This document shows positions 19,230 through 28,194 of a stretch of DNA of 64,000 nucleotides, piece after piece. Where the stretch lies: contig NZ_VNJK01000001.1 in assembly GCF_007786455.1 (NCBI RefSeq), positions 1,696,074 to 1,760,073 on the forward strand. The letters are read 5' to 3'. The notes below the pieces were generated by a model. That model had not been told where the DNA came from, did no database searches, and saw only the letters and a list, made by a program, of their open reading frames with translations. Position numbers and translations under genes: made by a program. Each line of letters starts with the position of its first letter. The first letter of the stretch is position 1. Source of the DNA: Paenibacillus agilis. GTDB taxonomy: Bacteria; Bacillota; Bacilli; Paenibacillales; Paenibacillaceae.

Positions 19230-19259
19230 AACTAAAAGTTACTAACAGGTGGTAGTGAT

Positions 19260-20150
19260 ATGGAGCAAAGGGATATGAACGGACTGACTGAACAAGAATT
19301 TTTGAAGCAATATCGAGCGGGTGATTATGAACGCCCTTCAGTTGCTACGGATATGGCGATTTTCACCGTTACGGATTCCGAAGAGAGCAATTACCGCAAG
19401 CTGCCGAAGAAAGAGCTGCAAATCTTGCTTATTCAGCGTGGAGGGCATCCTTACCTGGGGAATTGGGCACTGCCAGGTGGCTTTGTTCGTCCTACGGAGA
19501 CGACGGAACAGGCAGCACTGCGTGAACTGAAAGAAGAGACGAATGTGGACAATGTCTACTTGGAGCAGTTGTACACATTCAGTGATCCGGGACGTGATCC
19601 GCGTACATGGGTTATGAGCTGTTCCTACATGGCGTTGATAGACAGCTCTAAGGTACAGGTTAAGGCTGGGGATGATGCAGATAAAGCTTCATGGTTTAGC
19701 GTGAACTACCGATTATTGAAGGAGCAGAAGGAGCTTCTGGAGGACGGATTTATTAAGACTAAGCAGTATGAGTTAAAGCTTATTGGTCATGATGTGACGC
19801 TAACATCCGTGGTAGAGTGCACGATGACATCGACGGAAGCTACATCTGCTATGAAATATTCAATTATTTCGAATGAAGGCCTGGCCTTCGATCATGCCAA
19901 GATCATTAGCTATGCCATTGAGCGTCTGCGGGGGAAGGTAGAATATACGGATATTGCGCTGCATCTAATGCCTAAGTTGTTCACTTTAACGAACTTACAG
20001 CAAGTGTATGAGGTCATTCTGGACAAACAATTGTTGAAGGCGGCTTTCCGACGTAAAGTAGCTTATCTCGTGGAGGAAACCGATCACTACACTGAAAATG
20101 CTGGGCACCGTCCATCGCGGTTGTTCAGGAGAAATCGTGAGGGGATATGA
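19260..20150 (+). CDS. Nudix/winged-helix protein, NrtR-like regulator or ADP-ribose pyrophosphatase
   Basis: A 296-residue protein with a Nudix domain (about 30-160) and a C-terminal winged helix (about 215-290, including LFTLTNLQQVYEVIL and FRRKVAYLVEETDH). This is the architecture of NrtR, which represses NAD-metabolism genes and is released by ADP-ribose. The Nudix box spans 74-96: E80 and R88-E89-x-x-E92-E93 are kept, but the late consensus glycine is N95. Catalysis is therefore possible but not assured. It is the first of three overlapping genes, followed by NADAR and PARG-like proteins that also act on ADP-ribose compounds. Confidence 0.85.
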   Translation: MEQRDMNGLTEQEFLKQYRAGDYERPSVATDMAIFTVTDSEESNYRKLPKKELQILLIQRGGHPYLGNWALPGGFVRPTETTEQAALRELKEETNVDNVYLEQLYTFSDPGRDPRTWVMSCSYMALIDSSKVQVKAGDDADKASWFSVNYRLLKEQKELLEDGFIKTKQYELKLIGHDVTLTSVVECTMTSTEATSAMKYSIISNEGLAFDHAKIISYAIERLRGKVEYTDIALHLMPKLFTLTNLQQVYEVILDKQLLKAAFRRKVAYLVEETDHYTENAGHRPSRLFRRNREGI

Positions 20151-20716
20151 TGATTTACTCTTTAGTAGATTTGAAGCAAGCCTATCAGGCGGGCAAAAAA
20201 TACAAGTATTTGTTTTTCTGGGGGCACAGGGCTCCTGCTAACGGTAGCATCAATCAAAGCTGTTTCAGCCAGTGGTGGAAGTGTCATTTCACTGTAGATG
20301 GTGAAACATATAGCTGCACCGAGCAGTTCATGATGGCGGAGAAGGCACGGCTGTTTCAGGATGTTGAAATGCTGAAGAAGATTATGAATGCCAAACATCC
20401 GAAGGAAATGAAAGCATACGGCCGTGCGGTAAGAAACTTTGATAACGACATTTGGAATCGTAACGGCTATGACATTGTGAAGCGCGGCAACTATGCAAAG
20501 TTTTCACAAAATATAGAACTTTGGCGTTATTTGAGAACGACGGAAAATAGAATATTGGTAGAAGCGAGCCCTGTTGATCGGATTTGGGGTATCGGAATGG
20601 CTCAGGGAGATCCCGCCGCAAGCAATCCTATGAAATGGAGAGGAACCAATTTACTCGGGTTTGCTCTGACAGAGGTAAGAGATCAGTTATTAGAGAAAGA
20701 AAGGGGAGTAATATGA
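20147..20716 (+). CDS. NADAR family protein (YbiA/DUF1768 type)
   Basis: A 189-residue NADAR-domain protein. Hallmarks are FFWGHRAPANGSINQSCFSQ, the acidic TEQFMMAEKARLF and the VEASPVDRIWGIGM block. NADAR proteins are N-glycosidases; members remove ADP-ribose from guanine in DNA or act on riboflavin-pathway ribosyl intermediates. The ATG at 20147 overlaps the stop of the Nudix gene (GGGGATATGATG), and a second ATG follows at once. Its own stop overlaps the next start as ATGA, so the three proteins are translationally coupled and probably act together. Confidence 0.88.
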   Translation: MMIYSLVDLKQAYQAGKKYKYLFFWGHRAPANGSINQSCFSQWWKCHFTVDGETYSCTEQFMMAEKARLFQDVEMLKKIMNAKHPKEMKAYGRAVRNFDNDIWNRNGYDIVKRGNYAKFSQNIELWRYLRTTENRILVEASPVDRIWGIGMAQGDPAASNPMKWRGTNLLGFALTEVRDQLLEKERGVI

Positions 20717-21570
20717 GTCGCAAGCAAATTGCACAAGATACGCTTCGTTATATGGAGCAGGGCTATTATGCAATCAATGGCCAGAAAATAGAGTTCTCTA
20801 ATTTGCAGAAATATTCAGAGGATAATAGTATTCTTATCACACCCGAGCGGGGAGTAGAACTGGTACGGGGTTGCGAGCCGCCGGCAGAAGGGAAACGAGC
20901 GGAGCAGCGAGTTACTAGAGAGGCTACGGTAAAAACGATACTGGACTTTGCTAACAGAGGGGCTAGTGGAGTCGGGTTACTTAACTTCGCAAGTGCGAAA
21001 AACCCCGGCGGTGGATTCCTGAACGGCGCTATGGCGCAGGAGGAAAGTCTGGCTGCTTCCAGTGGCCTATATCGAACTCAGCTACGTAATGAGGAGTATT
21101 ATTTGGCTAACCGTGCTTGCAACACAATGATGTATACCGACTATGCTATTTATTCTCCCAATGTTGTATTTTTTCGAGATGAGCGGTTTGTATTGCTGGA
21201 GCAGCCGGTAATAGCTTCTGTATTGACACTGCCTGCCGTTAACTACGGACAAGTGTTATTAAAAGGTGAAGATAGCAACGAAGCTAAGCGGGTGATGAAG
21301 GATCGGATGCGTCTTGCTTTGGCTATTTTCGCGGATAGAGGGGATAAATACTTGATTCTTGGAGCGTATGGCTGTGGTGTATTCCGCAACCATCCAGTTG
21401 AGGTGGCTGGATGGTGGAAAGAATTGCTCGAAGATGATGGCTACAGCAAGTTATTTGATGAGATCGTGTTTGCAGTTCTGGATAACACAAAGGGTGGAGC
21501 ATGTATACGAGCATTTGAAGATGCTTTTGGCAGAGTCAGCTTTTCTAGAGCTAGTTGCTACCGCATCTGA
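20713..21570 (+). CDS. TIGR02452-family macrodomain protein (microbial PARG-like)
   Basis: A 285-residue protein of the TIGR02452 / DUF2263 family, related to bacterial-type poly(ADP-ribose) glycohydrolases. The PARG signature GGG-x7-QEE is intact (GGG 99-101, Q109-E110-E111, in KNPGGGFLNGAMAQEES). GAYGCGVFRNHP near 225 is the second macrodomain phosphate loop. An ADP-ribosyl-hydrolase activity is therefore expected. The start at 20713 follows AGGGGAGTAAT and overlaps the NADAR stop; a longer frame from 20584 lies wholly inside the NADAR gene and is not used. Confidence 0.88.
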   Translation: MSRKQIAQDTLRYMEQGYYAINGQKIEFSNLQKYSEDNSILITPERGVELVRGCEPPAEGKRAEQRVTREATVKTILDFANRGASGVGLLNFASAKNPGGGFLNGAMAQEESLAASSGLYRTQLRNEEYYLANRACNTMMYTDYAIYSPNVVFFRDERFVLLEQPVIASVLTLPAVNYGQVLLKGEDSNEAKRVMKDRMRLALAIFADRGDKYLILGAYGCGVFRNHPVEVAGWWKELLEDDGYSKLFDEIVFAVLDNTKGGACIRAFEDAFGRVSFSRASCYRI

Positions 21571-21576
21571 TCCTGA

Positions 21577-21754
21577 TGAGGGCGAGTTATGTTGGCGCAG
21601 GCTTTTCTAGGTGCGCCTTCTATTATTGTTATGGAGACGAGCCATTGAAGCATGTCGATCCTTTGAGGCGGAGCGTCTGAGAACTTTATTTGCACTATAT
21701 GCACGTAGAAATACGATAATTATTGCAGATCATGACCCTAACGCTTGGATCTAA
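21577..21754 (+). pseudogene. Decayed C-terminal fragment of an ABC ATPase
   Basis: Three short frames together spell the end of an ABC ATPase. RVMLAQAFLGAPSIIVM, from about 21580, is the segment after the signature and into Walker B. DEPLKHVDP (about 21633) is Walker B continued after a two-base shift. AERLRTLFALYARR, then NTIIIADHD, ending at the TAA at 21752-21754, is the switch-histidine region. No start, Walker A or signature remains. The fragment lies directly after the PARG-like gene, so something was lost here by deletion. The ATPase most resembles ABC-F or drug-resistance types, but that is a guess. Confidence 0.65.
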
Positions 21755-21912
21755 ACCCAGCATTTAACAATGAAATCAGGTAAGCTGTATGATAATGCCA
21801 CTTATTAAAATCTCGCAACTTTTTGCATTATTTCACGTCTAATCTTACGTCTGTATCATTGAAATTGTTCTCATAAGTTCAAAGAGACAGAACAACATGA
21901 AAGGATGTAGAG
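21755..21912 (+). other. Intergenic region before the amidase gene
   Basis: An A/T-rich stretch separates the ABC remnant from the amidase gene. It must hold the promoter of the amidase gene, but no convincing -35/-10 pair or terminator was recognised. Confidence 0.4.
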
Positions 21913-21918
21913 GTGAAG

Positions 21919-23433
21919 ATGCAGCGAGAAAGAAAGTTCAGTGTTGGTTTGTTCTTAGTTATGATTATGTGTCTAGTTATTCCAGGCTGGGCACAAGCGC
22001 AAGCAGAAGCGCGTTTATACTTGGATGGGAGTTCCTTACATACGGATGAATCGATTCAAATCATTCAAGGCGTGGTAATGGTACCTATTCGGGTCGTATC
22101 TGAAGAACTGGGTTACCGTGTCAATTGGGAGGGAGGCAAGGAGCAGAAGGTACGTATCTCTGACAACTACAAAGATATTACTTTGGAAGTAGGTCATAAA
22201 AAGGGATATGTCAATGGTCAAGTGATTGATCTTGCTGTAGCTCCTAAGGTCGTAAATGGGACAACCCTGGTTCCGCTTCGATTTATTGGTGAAACGTTCG
22301 GACTGGTAGTTGATTGGGATAACGAAACGAAGTCTGTATATTTGTTCACACCTGATGGAAGTGGAAATGAAGTGCCTGAGCCACCTACAACGCCTGGTGA
22401 AGGCGAGGACGGCAATACAACTGGTAAGCCGAATTCTGATGATACTGAAGTCATTGATATGAATTTCTATGAGAACACGTTACATGTTGCTCTGGATCGA
22501 GAAGTTACACCTAAGATTATGACGATGAGTAATCCAGAGCGCATCGTTATAGACTTTCCTAAAGCAAACTTTTCAAAACAGTTTAGAGAGAAGTTTGGGT
22601 TCGAGGATCATATGGGACAAGGCACATTCTCGGTTTCTGATTATCCAGATGTGAAGCAAATTCGATTCTCACTCTTCAGCAATTCTCCAAACACGGTTCG
22701 CTTTGTCATTGATGCAACGCAAGCTCTCAGTTATCGTGTGAGCACATCTACTCAAGGTCTGGTATCGATAACTCTTGAGCATGGGACAGGACAAGGTAAT
22801 AATAACGGTGGTTCCAACAATGGTAACAGTGGTGGCGATGGAGGCGGCTCTGTGAAACCACCAGTTGATCCGTCGAAACCAACACGTCCAGATGGCAAGT
22901 ATGTAGTCGTTCTTGATGCAGGTCATGGAGCACATGATTCGGGTGCTGTAAGTGTCAAGAAACGCTACGAGAAGGATTTTAACCTGCAAATGGCGAAGAA
23001 GACAGCAGAGATCCTTCGCAAGGATAGTCGTTTCCATGTGGTAATGACTCGTGAAGAGGATAGATTCCTTGAGCTTAAGGACCGTGTTAAGATCGCAAAT
23101 GATTTAAATGCTGATTTGTTTATTTCTTTCCATGGCAACAGTATTGCCGTTCCTAGTGTGAATGGTATCGAGACTTATTATTATCGTCCAGAAAGCAAAG
23201 CACTTGCTGAGGTAATGCATAAGTACATCATGAACGGAACGGACATGCGTGATCGAGGCGTGAAGAAAGGTAACTTCCACGTTATTCGAAACACGAAAAT
23301 GCCTGGTGTACTGTTAGAACTAGGCTTCCTAACGAATGTAAGCGATGAGCAGAAGATGTTCAGCGCGGAATTCCAAAACCGTGTAGCAGGGCAAATTGTT
23401 AATGGAATTAAAGATTATCTTAATGTAAAATAA
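21919..23433 (+). CDS. N-acetylmuramoyl-L-alanine amidase with stalk and AMIN domains
   Basis: A 504-residue exported peptidoglycan amidase. It has a signal peptide (hydrophobic run ending IPGWAQAQA), then a copper-amine-oxidase-N-type stalk domain (about 30-145; MVPIRVVSEELGY and LVPLRFIGETFG). A Pro/Gly linker and an AMIN domain (about 180-290) follow. After an Asn/Gly-rich linker comes an Amidase_3 domain (about 325-503). Zinc and catalytic residues are visible in DAGHGAHDSGA, ISFHGNS and LLELGFL. It cleaves the bond between muramic acid and the stem peptide, acting in cell separation or sporulation. ATG 21919 follows GAGGTG; GTG 21913 is an alternative two codons upstream. Confidence 0.92.
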   Translation: MQRERKFSVGLFLVMIMCLVIPGWAQAQAEARLYLDGSSLHTDESIQIIQGVVMVPIRVVSEELGYRVNWEGGKEQKVRISDNYKDITLEVGHKKGYVNGQVIDLAVAPKVVNGTTLVPLRFIGETFGLVVDWDNETKSVYLFTPDGSGNEVPEPPTTPGEGEDGNTTGKPNSDDTEVIDMNFYENTLHVALDREVTPKIMTMSNPERIVIDFPKANFSKQFREKFGFEDHMGQGTFSVSDYPDVKQIRFSLFSNSPNTVRFVIDATQALSYRVSTSTQGLVSITLEHGTGQGNNNGGSNNGNSGGDGGGSVKPPVDPSKPTRPDGKYVVVLDAGHGAHDSGAVSVKKRYEKDFNLQMAKKTAEILRKDSRFHVVMTREEDRFLELKDRVKIANDLNADLFISFHGNSIAVPSVNGIETYYYRPESKALAEVMHKYIMNGTDMRDRGVKKGNFHVIRNTKMPGVLLELGFLTNVSDEQKMFSAEFQNRVAGQIVNGIKDYLNVK

Positions 23434-23505
23434 TTCATCTTAATAATTTTGCAACCTGAACATATGTAAAAACGTTTAATATGGTATAAAAGGAGGTCAT
23501 GTTAC

Positions 23506-24093
23506 ATGAAACGTAGGAACTGGATCATTCTAGCGACGCTTGTGCTTGCAATGAGCATCGTATCTGCTTGCGGCAATAAGTCGACTGCGCCTGCTCCGGC
23601 AGAACCGCCAGCGACGACCGGTCAGAATCCTCCGCCAACAACGGGTGAGCAGACTCCTGTGCAGCCTGAGCAGAAGCCAGAGGAAACGCCAAAACCAGAG
23701 AAAAAAGAACAGACGATTAAAGTATATATTTCTGACGATCAGTTGATGGAATTGAAATCATACGATAAATCGTTCTCCTACACGACTGACAAGGAAAGAT
23801 TTGATGCAGTGCTAGCGGCATTGCAAAAAACGGACGTGCCTAATACGTATGCATTGTGGGAGCAAATTCAGTTTAAGTCTCACAAGTTCGATAACGGTAC
23901 GTTAACGATTGACATTCATATTCCTGAAGGAGCAAACCTTGGTTCAGGCGGAGAGCAATTTGCACTTGATGCTTTGACTCAAACATTGTTCCAATTTGAA
24001 GATGTGAAAGCAATTGATATTTTAATAGATGGTCAAGCAACAGAGAGTTTGATGGGGCATGTGACATTGGAACATCCAATCAAGCGACCGTAA
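23506..24093 (+). CDS. GerMN-domain lipoprotein
   Basis: A 195-residue lipoprotein. The signal peptide ends in the lipobox VSAC, with the lipidated cysteine at about residue 22. A Pro/Glu/Lys-rich spacer (to about 70) and a GerMN domain (about 72-190) follow. GerMN (Sporulation and spore germination) domains occur in GerM and in other envelope proteins that bind peptidoglycan-related partners. It follows the amidase gene by 72 bp and may be co-transcribed. A role at the outer face of the membrane in cell-wall remodelling is inferred from domain and neighbour. Confidence 0.87.
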   Translation: MKRRNWIILATLVLAMSIVSACGNKSTAPAPAEPPATTGQNPPPTTGEQTPVQPEQKPEETPKPEKKEQTIKVYISDDQLMELKSYDKSFSYTTDKERFDAVLAALQKTDVPNTYALWEQIQFKSHKFDNGTLTIDIHIPEGANLGSGGEQFALDALTQTLFQFEDVKAIDILIDGQATESLMGHVTLEHPIKRP

Positions 24094-24130
24094 AATGATG
24101 TTTAACGGGTAGTTAAATATGTATGACAAT

Positions 24131-24166
24131 CGACAACAGGGGCAGGAGATGCCCCTGTTGTTGTCG
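24131..24166 (+). terminator. Stem-loop terminator after GerMN gene
   Basis: CGACAACAGGGGCA (24131-24144) pairs with the stretch ending at 24166 through a GC-rich core with a GGAGA loop. The following T tract is poor, so termination may be partial. Confidence 0.65.
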
Positions 24167-24218
24167 AATAAGTACATATTTGGACGATTAGATAATTGGG
24201 AGATTAAGGAGATGCGTC

Positions 24219-26966
24219 ATGGTAAATCAAACTCGTAAGCCGATCCGCATTGCAACAAGTGCGATACTGGCTTTATCGTTAACGATGTCAACCGTTCCTG
24301 CGGCATTGGCAGCTGAGACTACTTCAACTGCGACTACAGCAAAAACGAGCGGTTTCAGTCCCATGTTTTCAGACTTGAAGTCAGGACATTGGGGTGAAGC
24401 TCATATACATAAACTAGCAGCACTAGGTATCTTGAAAGGATACAATGGAAAATTCCGTCCGGATGATCCTGTTACCCAACAAGAAGCGATTACGATAGCA
24501 CTACAATATATGAATGTGAAGAGTGAGCTTCCGAATGCTGACGAGGTTGTGCTTCCAGAAGGTATTAAAGTGGGTAATCATTTTAAGCCATATGCAGCAT
24601 TGGCCATCCAAAAGGGATTGATCAATAAGACCGAAGAAGCAGCTGCACTTGATCCAAAAGCAAAAGGAACATGGGGAGAGCAGAAAGCTACACGTGAATG
24701 GGTTACTAAAATCTTAGTTCGCGCGATGGGTAAAGATGCCGACGCTCAAGAAGCCATGAAACAAGCGACGACATTTGCAGATAACAATGATATTTCTGCT
24801 AATGCGCTGGGCTATGTGAATGTGGCTACACATCTAAAGCTCGCGACAGGCATGGACAAAAATCGCTTCCTTCCAAAGGATATAGTAACTCGTGCACAAA
24901 TCGCTTCATTCTTCAGCCGTGGTGAGAGCGTGCTTGATATTCAATATGCGAATGAATACCATGGTATTTCCGGTGGTATAACAGATAACTCTATTCGTTT
25001 GTTTAATCAGGACAATCAATGGGTTAACTATCGCGTCGATGCGAAAACGGTATATTACAGCAATGCTAAGCCTATTGCAGCTAAAGATATTCCAGCTTAT
25101 ACAAAAGTTCGTGTTATTGGAGAAGCTAACAATGCGGCTTATGTAGAGTTGATAGATGCAGCGCCTCAGGTTGAGAATGTACAAGCTACATTGAAATATG
25201 TGGTTCCATCAGAGAATAAGCTCTATTTGAAAGTAGCAGGCAGCGAAGATTTGCAGCAGGTGAAATATGAGCAAAATACGATTTTGAAAGATGCGAGCGG
25301 AAATACAATCACGGTGGACAAACTGACAGCAGATTCGGAATTGACTCTTATGCGTGAAACGTTCTCTGAAGATCGTCGTGTGCTTGAAATTCAAGTCAAA
25401 TCAGGTCCTGTCAATAAGACTGCTAAAGGTACCATCACTGAAATTAATAAAACGACTCGCAATGTAACGGTTAAACTTGAAAATGGTGCAAGCGAGACAT
25501 TCCGAGTAGATGAGCAGGCTGTCGTTAGTTATGCGAACCAGCTATTTAAGTTTGAAGATTTGAAAGTGAACGATCCGATTACGTTCACAGTTAAAAATAG
25601 TGTTATAACTGGAATCACGTTAAACAGTTCTCCTTCCTATACGATTGACGGCAAGATTCAAGCGATGGGGCCTGCTAAGACGAGCATTACTATTTTGAAA
25701 GACGACAACAGATTGGAAGCAAAGATGATCGCTAGCAATGTTGAAGTTGTCATCAATGGTATGAAACAGTCGAGCGTGGATAACTTGCTTGCTGGAGAAT
25801 ATGGAGACCGTGTCAAACTAACCATTGACGGTGAGGACAAGGTTACTCGTATTGAGGTGCTTAGCCGCAAAGTAGAGACGCTTATCGGTGCTCAAGTAGA
25901 ATACTATAATGCGGAGAAGAAATTACTGACGGTCGTTGCCGATAATATCGGCGTAAAGAGTTTCTATCTAACAGATGATACAAAGTATGAGCTGGACGGT
26001 AATAGTGTTATAGGTGCGGCTGTTATTCCAATGTTGAATGGGAAACGCAAGGTAAATATTCAATTTACGGGTGACAAAGTGCTCCTCGTCTCCTTCGCTC
26101 ATAAATATGAAGGTACAGTAGTGAATGTGAGTACATCTTCACGAATGATCACACTAAAGCTGGCTAATAATCAGATTATTACGATTCCATATATGGCGAA
26201 TTATTTTGTGGTCGATATGTATGGTAAAAGTGGTGCTACACTTGCTGATGTGAAACCAGGACAAGAAGTTATGATTGTACTATCCCAAGATCAGGCTAGT
26301 GCGATGTCGCTAGCTGTGCGTACCTACAAGCAGTTCGAAGTAGCGACGGTAAATACATCAACAGGTCGTGTTACTTTACGTGATACAAGTCGACAAGTTG
26401 AGGAGCATTCCGTATTGTCGGTTCCTGTATACGGCTTTAACAATGAAAAACTTACTGTATCTGACTTGCGTACAGACGAAGTTGTCAATGCCGTCTTTAA
26501 TGGACGAAGCTTGGTAGAATTGCGCAAAGTAGCAGTAAATACGGGGCGTGTTGAAGCGGTTGATGTAAATGCGGGTATTGTGACGATCAAAGATTACAAA
26601 GGTCAGACGTCCACTCATCCGATTAATAATGGTGTGACCATTATTGCAGCGAATGGTACGACAACTAGTAATCCATCGGCGTTACAAGTAGGAGAACGTA
26701 TCGAAATCCGTAAAGATGCAAATAATACCACCGTATTGAAGGTGATGCAAGGTGAAAAGCATAACTTCTGGAAATATGATGCGAATACAAAGGAATTGTT
26801 TGTACAACGTTCTAGCGTAAGTGGCTCGCAGCCTCGCCTCATTGTTTTGCCAGAAGCGGTTGTTCATAGTAAAGGTCAGACACTAAATTGGTCATCATTT
26901 AAAAATGGTGACAGTATTACGGTTTATCTTATGAATGGCAAAGTTGTTGAAGTAGAGAAAAACTAG
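24219..26966 (+). CDS. SLH-domain surface protein with beta-barrel repeats
   Basis: A 915-residue exported protein. The signal peptide ends near ALAAET (about 32). Three SLH-type motifs follow: about 50-95 (FSDLKSGHWGEAHIHKLAA, GYNGKFRPDDPV), about 115-170 (more diverged) and about 187-235 (NRFLPKDIVTRAQ). SLH triplets bind pyruvylated secondary wall polymer and hold the protein on the wall. From about 255 to the end are repeated beta units of 60-80 residues that begin with G-x-I/V-x-x-I/V and contain I/V-T-V/I-K. No catalytic motif is seen, so a structural or S-layer-associated role is likely. ATG follows AAGGAG. Confidence 0.88.
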   Translation: MVNQTRKPIRIATSAILALSLTMSTVPAALAAETTSTATTAKTSGFSPMFSDLKSGHWGEAHIHKLAALGILKGYNGKFRPDDPVTQQEAITIALQYMNVKSELPNADEVVLPEGIKVGNHFKPYAALAIQKGLINKTEEAAALDPKAKGTWGEQKATREWVTKILVRAMGKDADAQEAMKQATTFADNNDISANALGYVNVATHLKLATGMDKNRFLPKDIVTRAQIASFFSRGESVLDIQYANEYHGISGGITDNSIRLFNQDNQWVNYRVDAKTVYYSNAKPIAAKDIPAYTKVRVIGEANNAAYVELIDAAPQVENVQATLKYVVPSENKLYLKVAGSEDLQQVKYEQNTILKDASGNTITVDKLTADSELTLMRETFSEDRRVLEIQVKSGPVNKTAKGTITEINKTTRNVTVKLENGASETFRVDEQAVVSYANQLFKFEDLKVNDPITFTVKNSVITGITLNSSPSYTIDGKIQAMGPAKTSITILKDDNRLEAKMIASNVEVVINGMKQSSVDNLLAGEYGDRVKLTIDGEDKVTRIEVLSRKVETLIGAQVEYYNAEKKLLTVVADNIGVKSFYLTDDTKYELDGNSVIGAAVIPMLNGKRKVNIQFTGDKVLLVSFAHKYEGTVVNVSTSSRMITLKLANNQIITIPYMANYFVVDMYGKSGATLADVKPGQEVMIVLSQDQASAMSLAVRTYKQFEVATVNTSTGRVTLRDTSRQVEEHSVLSVPVYGFNNEKLTVSDLRTDEVVNAVFNGRSLVELRKVAVNTGRVEAVDVNAGIVTIKDYKGQTSTHPINNGVTIIAANGTTTSNPSALQVGERIEIRKDANNTTVLKVMQGEKHNFWKYDANTKELFVQRSSVSGSQPRLIVLPEAVVHSKGQTLNWSSFKNGDSITVYLMNGKVVEVEKN

Positions 26967-26977
26967 TTCAACGAATG

Positions 26978-27010
26978 AAAGAGCTTGGTCATCATAGACC
27001 GAGCTCTTTT
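26978..27010 (+). terminator. Intrinsic terminator after SLH gene
   Basis: AAAGAGCTTGGTC pairs with GACCGAGCTCTTT around a six-base loop, followed by T-rich sequence. One G·T pair is present. Confidence 0.88.
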
Positions 27011-27062
27011 GACTTTTTATTTGAAGTTAAGCGACATTTACTAGCCATAAGAGCTTGTAGCA

Positions 27063-27071
27063 TGGTATAAT
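27063..27071 (+). promoter_or_regulatory. Extended -10 promoter of nth
   Basis: TGGTATAAT is a TGn-extended consensus -10 (TATAAT at 27066-27071), 35 bp upstream of the nth start. No good -35 is present at 17 bp, which is common for extended -10 promoters. Confidence 0.6.
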
Positions 27072-27106
27072 ATATTCTTGGGTAAGAAAAGAAGAGAGGG
27101 ATTTAA

Positions 27107-27772
27107 ATGGCAACAAGCGCACGTGTGCGCCGCATATTGGATACGTTTGGGGAAATGTTCCCGGATGCGCATTGTGAATTAATTCATTCCAATCCATTTG
27201 AGTTGACGATTGCGGTTCTGCTATCTGCGCAATGTACCGATGAGATGGTCAACAAGGTCACAGTTGATTTGTTCCGCAAATACAAGCGACCAGAAGACTA
27301 TATTGCAGTGCCTCTAGATGAATTGGAACAGGATATTAGACGAATTGGATTATTTCGAAATAAAGCGAAGAACATTCAGAAACTGTGCCATATGCTACTA
27401 GAGAGTTATGATGGTGAAGTTCCGCGTCAGCACGACCAATTAACAACATTGCCAGGAGTAGGGCGTAAGACTGCGAATGTCGTAGTTTCGAATGCTTTCG
27501 GTGTACCTGCGATTGCAGTTGATACACATGTTGAGCGTGTATCTAAGCGCTTAGGCCTTGCTAATGATGAAGATAGTGTGTTGGAAGTTGAAAAGAAACT
27601 TATGCGAAAAATCCCGAAAGAGGAATGGACGGATACGCATCATAGACTTATTTTTTTTGGAAGATATCACTGCAAAGCTCAGTCCCCGCGCTGTGAAGTA
27701 TGTCCATTGCTAGAGATATGTAAATTTGGCAAAGGGCGTATGAAAGCGGCTAAAGGAAGAAAGAATGGATAA
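27107..27772 (+). CDS. nth: Endonuclease III
   Basis: A 221-residue bifunctional DNA glycosylase/AP lyase for oxidised pyrimidines. The helix-hairpin-helix LTTLPGVGRKTANVV holds the catalytic lysine K121, and D139 lies in AVDTHVERV. The four [4Fe-4S] cysteines C189, C196, C199 and C205 are in the expected C-x6-C-x2-C-x5-C spacing. Length is normal. ATG follows AGAGAGGG. A small unknown gene starts 32 bp downstream and may be co-transcribed. In many Bacillales nth sits near dnaD; here it does not. Confidence 0.96.
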   Translation: MATSARVRRILDTFGEMFPDAHCELIHSNPFELTIAVLLSAQCTDEMVNKVTVDLFRKYKRPEDYIAVPLDELEQDIRRIGLFRNKAKNIQKLCHMLLESYDGEVPRQHDQLTTLPGVGRKTANVVVSNAFGVPAIAVDTHVERVSKRLGLANDEDSVLEVEKKLMRKIPKEEWTDTHHRLIFFGRYHCKAQSPRCEVCPLLEICKFGKGRMKAAKGRKNG

Positions 27773-27804
27773 TATACTATTTACACGGATAGGTGGCGAT
27801 CGAA

Positions 27805-28077
27805 ATGAAGTGCATCTCAGTATATACGGATAACTTCGAACAATTCTCGGATATATACTTGAAGTTGCTGGAACAACCTGTCCAAGACGATGAGGAAATC
27901 GAAGTGGACGGCGTAACGGTGTATGGAGCAGGCAGTGTGCCTGAACAATATGTGGATCGGATGAAACAGAAAAATAATGTCGTTGTTATGCGTGACAAGA
28001 ATCAAGGCATTATTATTCTACAGCATGCTAAACAGTTTGAAATTCTTCTCCCAGAAGAACAAAATATGGTACACTAA
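27805..28077 (+). CDS. Small protein of unknown function
   Basis: A 90-residue acidic cytosolic protein (MKCISVYTDNFEQFSDIY...). It has alternating beta and alpha segments and no signal peptide or cysteine motif. The predicted order of strands and helices vaguely suggests a small regulator or NTP-binding adaptor, but no family is recognised. The ATG at 27805 follows AGGTGG at eight bases. A GTG four codons upstream (27793) is less likely. It sits between nth and a terminator, so it is probably expressed with nth. Confidence 0.7.
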   Translation: MKCISVYTDNFEQFSDIYLKLLEQPVQDDEEIEVDGVTVYGAGSVPEQYVDRMKQKNNVVVMRDKNQGIIILQHAKQFEILLPEEQNMVH

Positions 28078-28104
28078 TAACCGAGTTTGTAGGCAAAATG
28101 AGGA

Positions 28105-28127
28105 AGCCGAGCATACTCGGTTTTTTC
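28105..28127 (+). terminator. Intrinsic terminator before the dynamin gene
   Basis: CCGAG-CATA-CTCGG is followed by six T. The CTCGG arm could also pair with an earlier CCGAG at 28081-28085, giving an alternative, larger loop. Confidence 0.8.
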
Positions 28128-28194
28128 ATGCAAAAAATTGAATTACCATGTCTTGCTAAAAGTCATGGAGCTTATAGATGGGGGAATGGGTATT

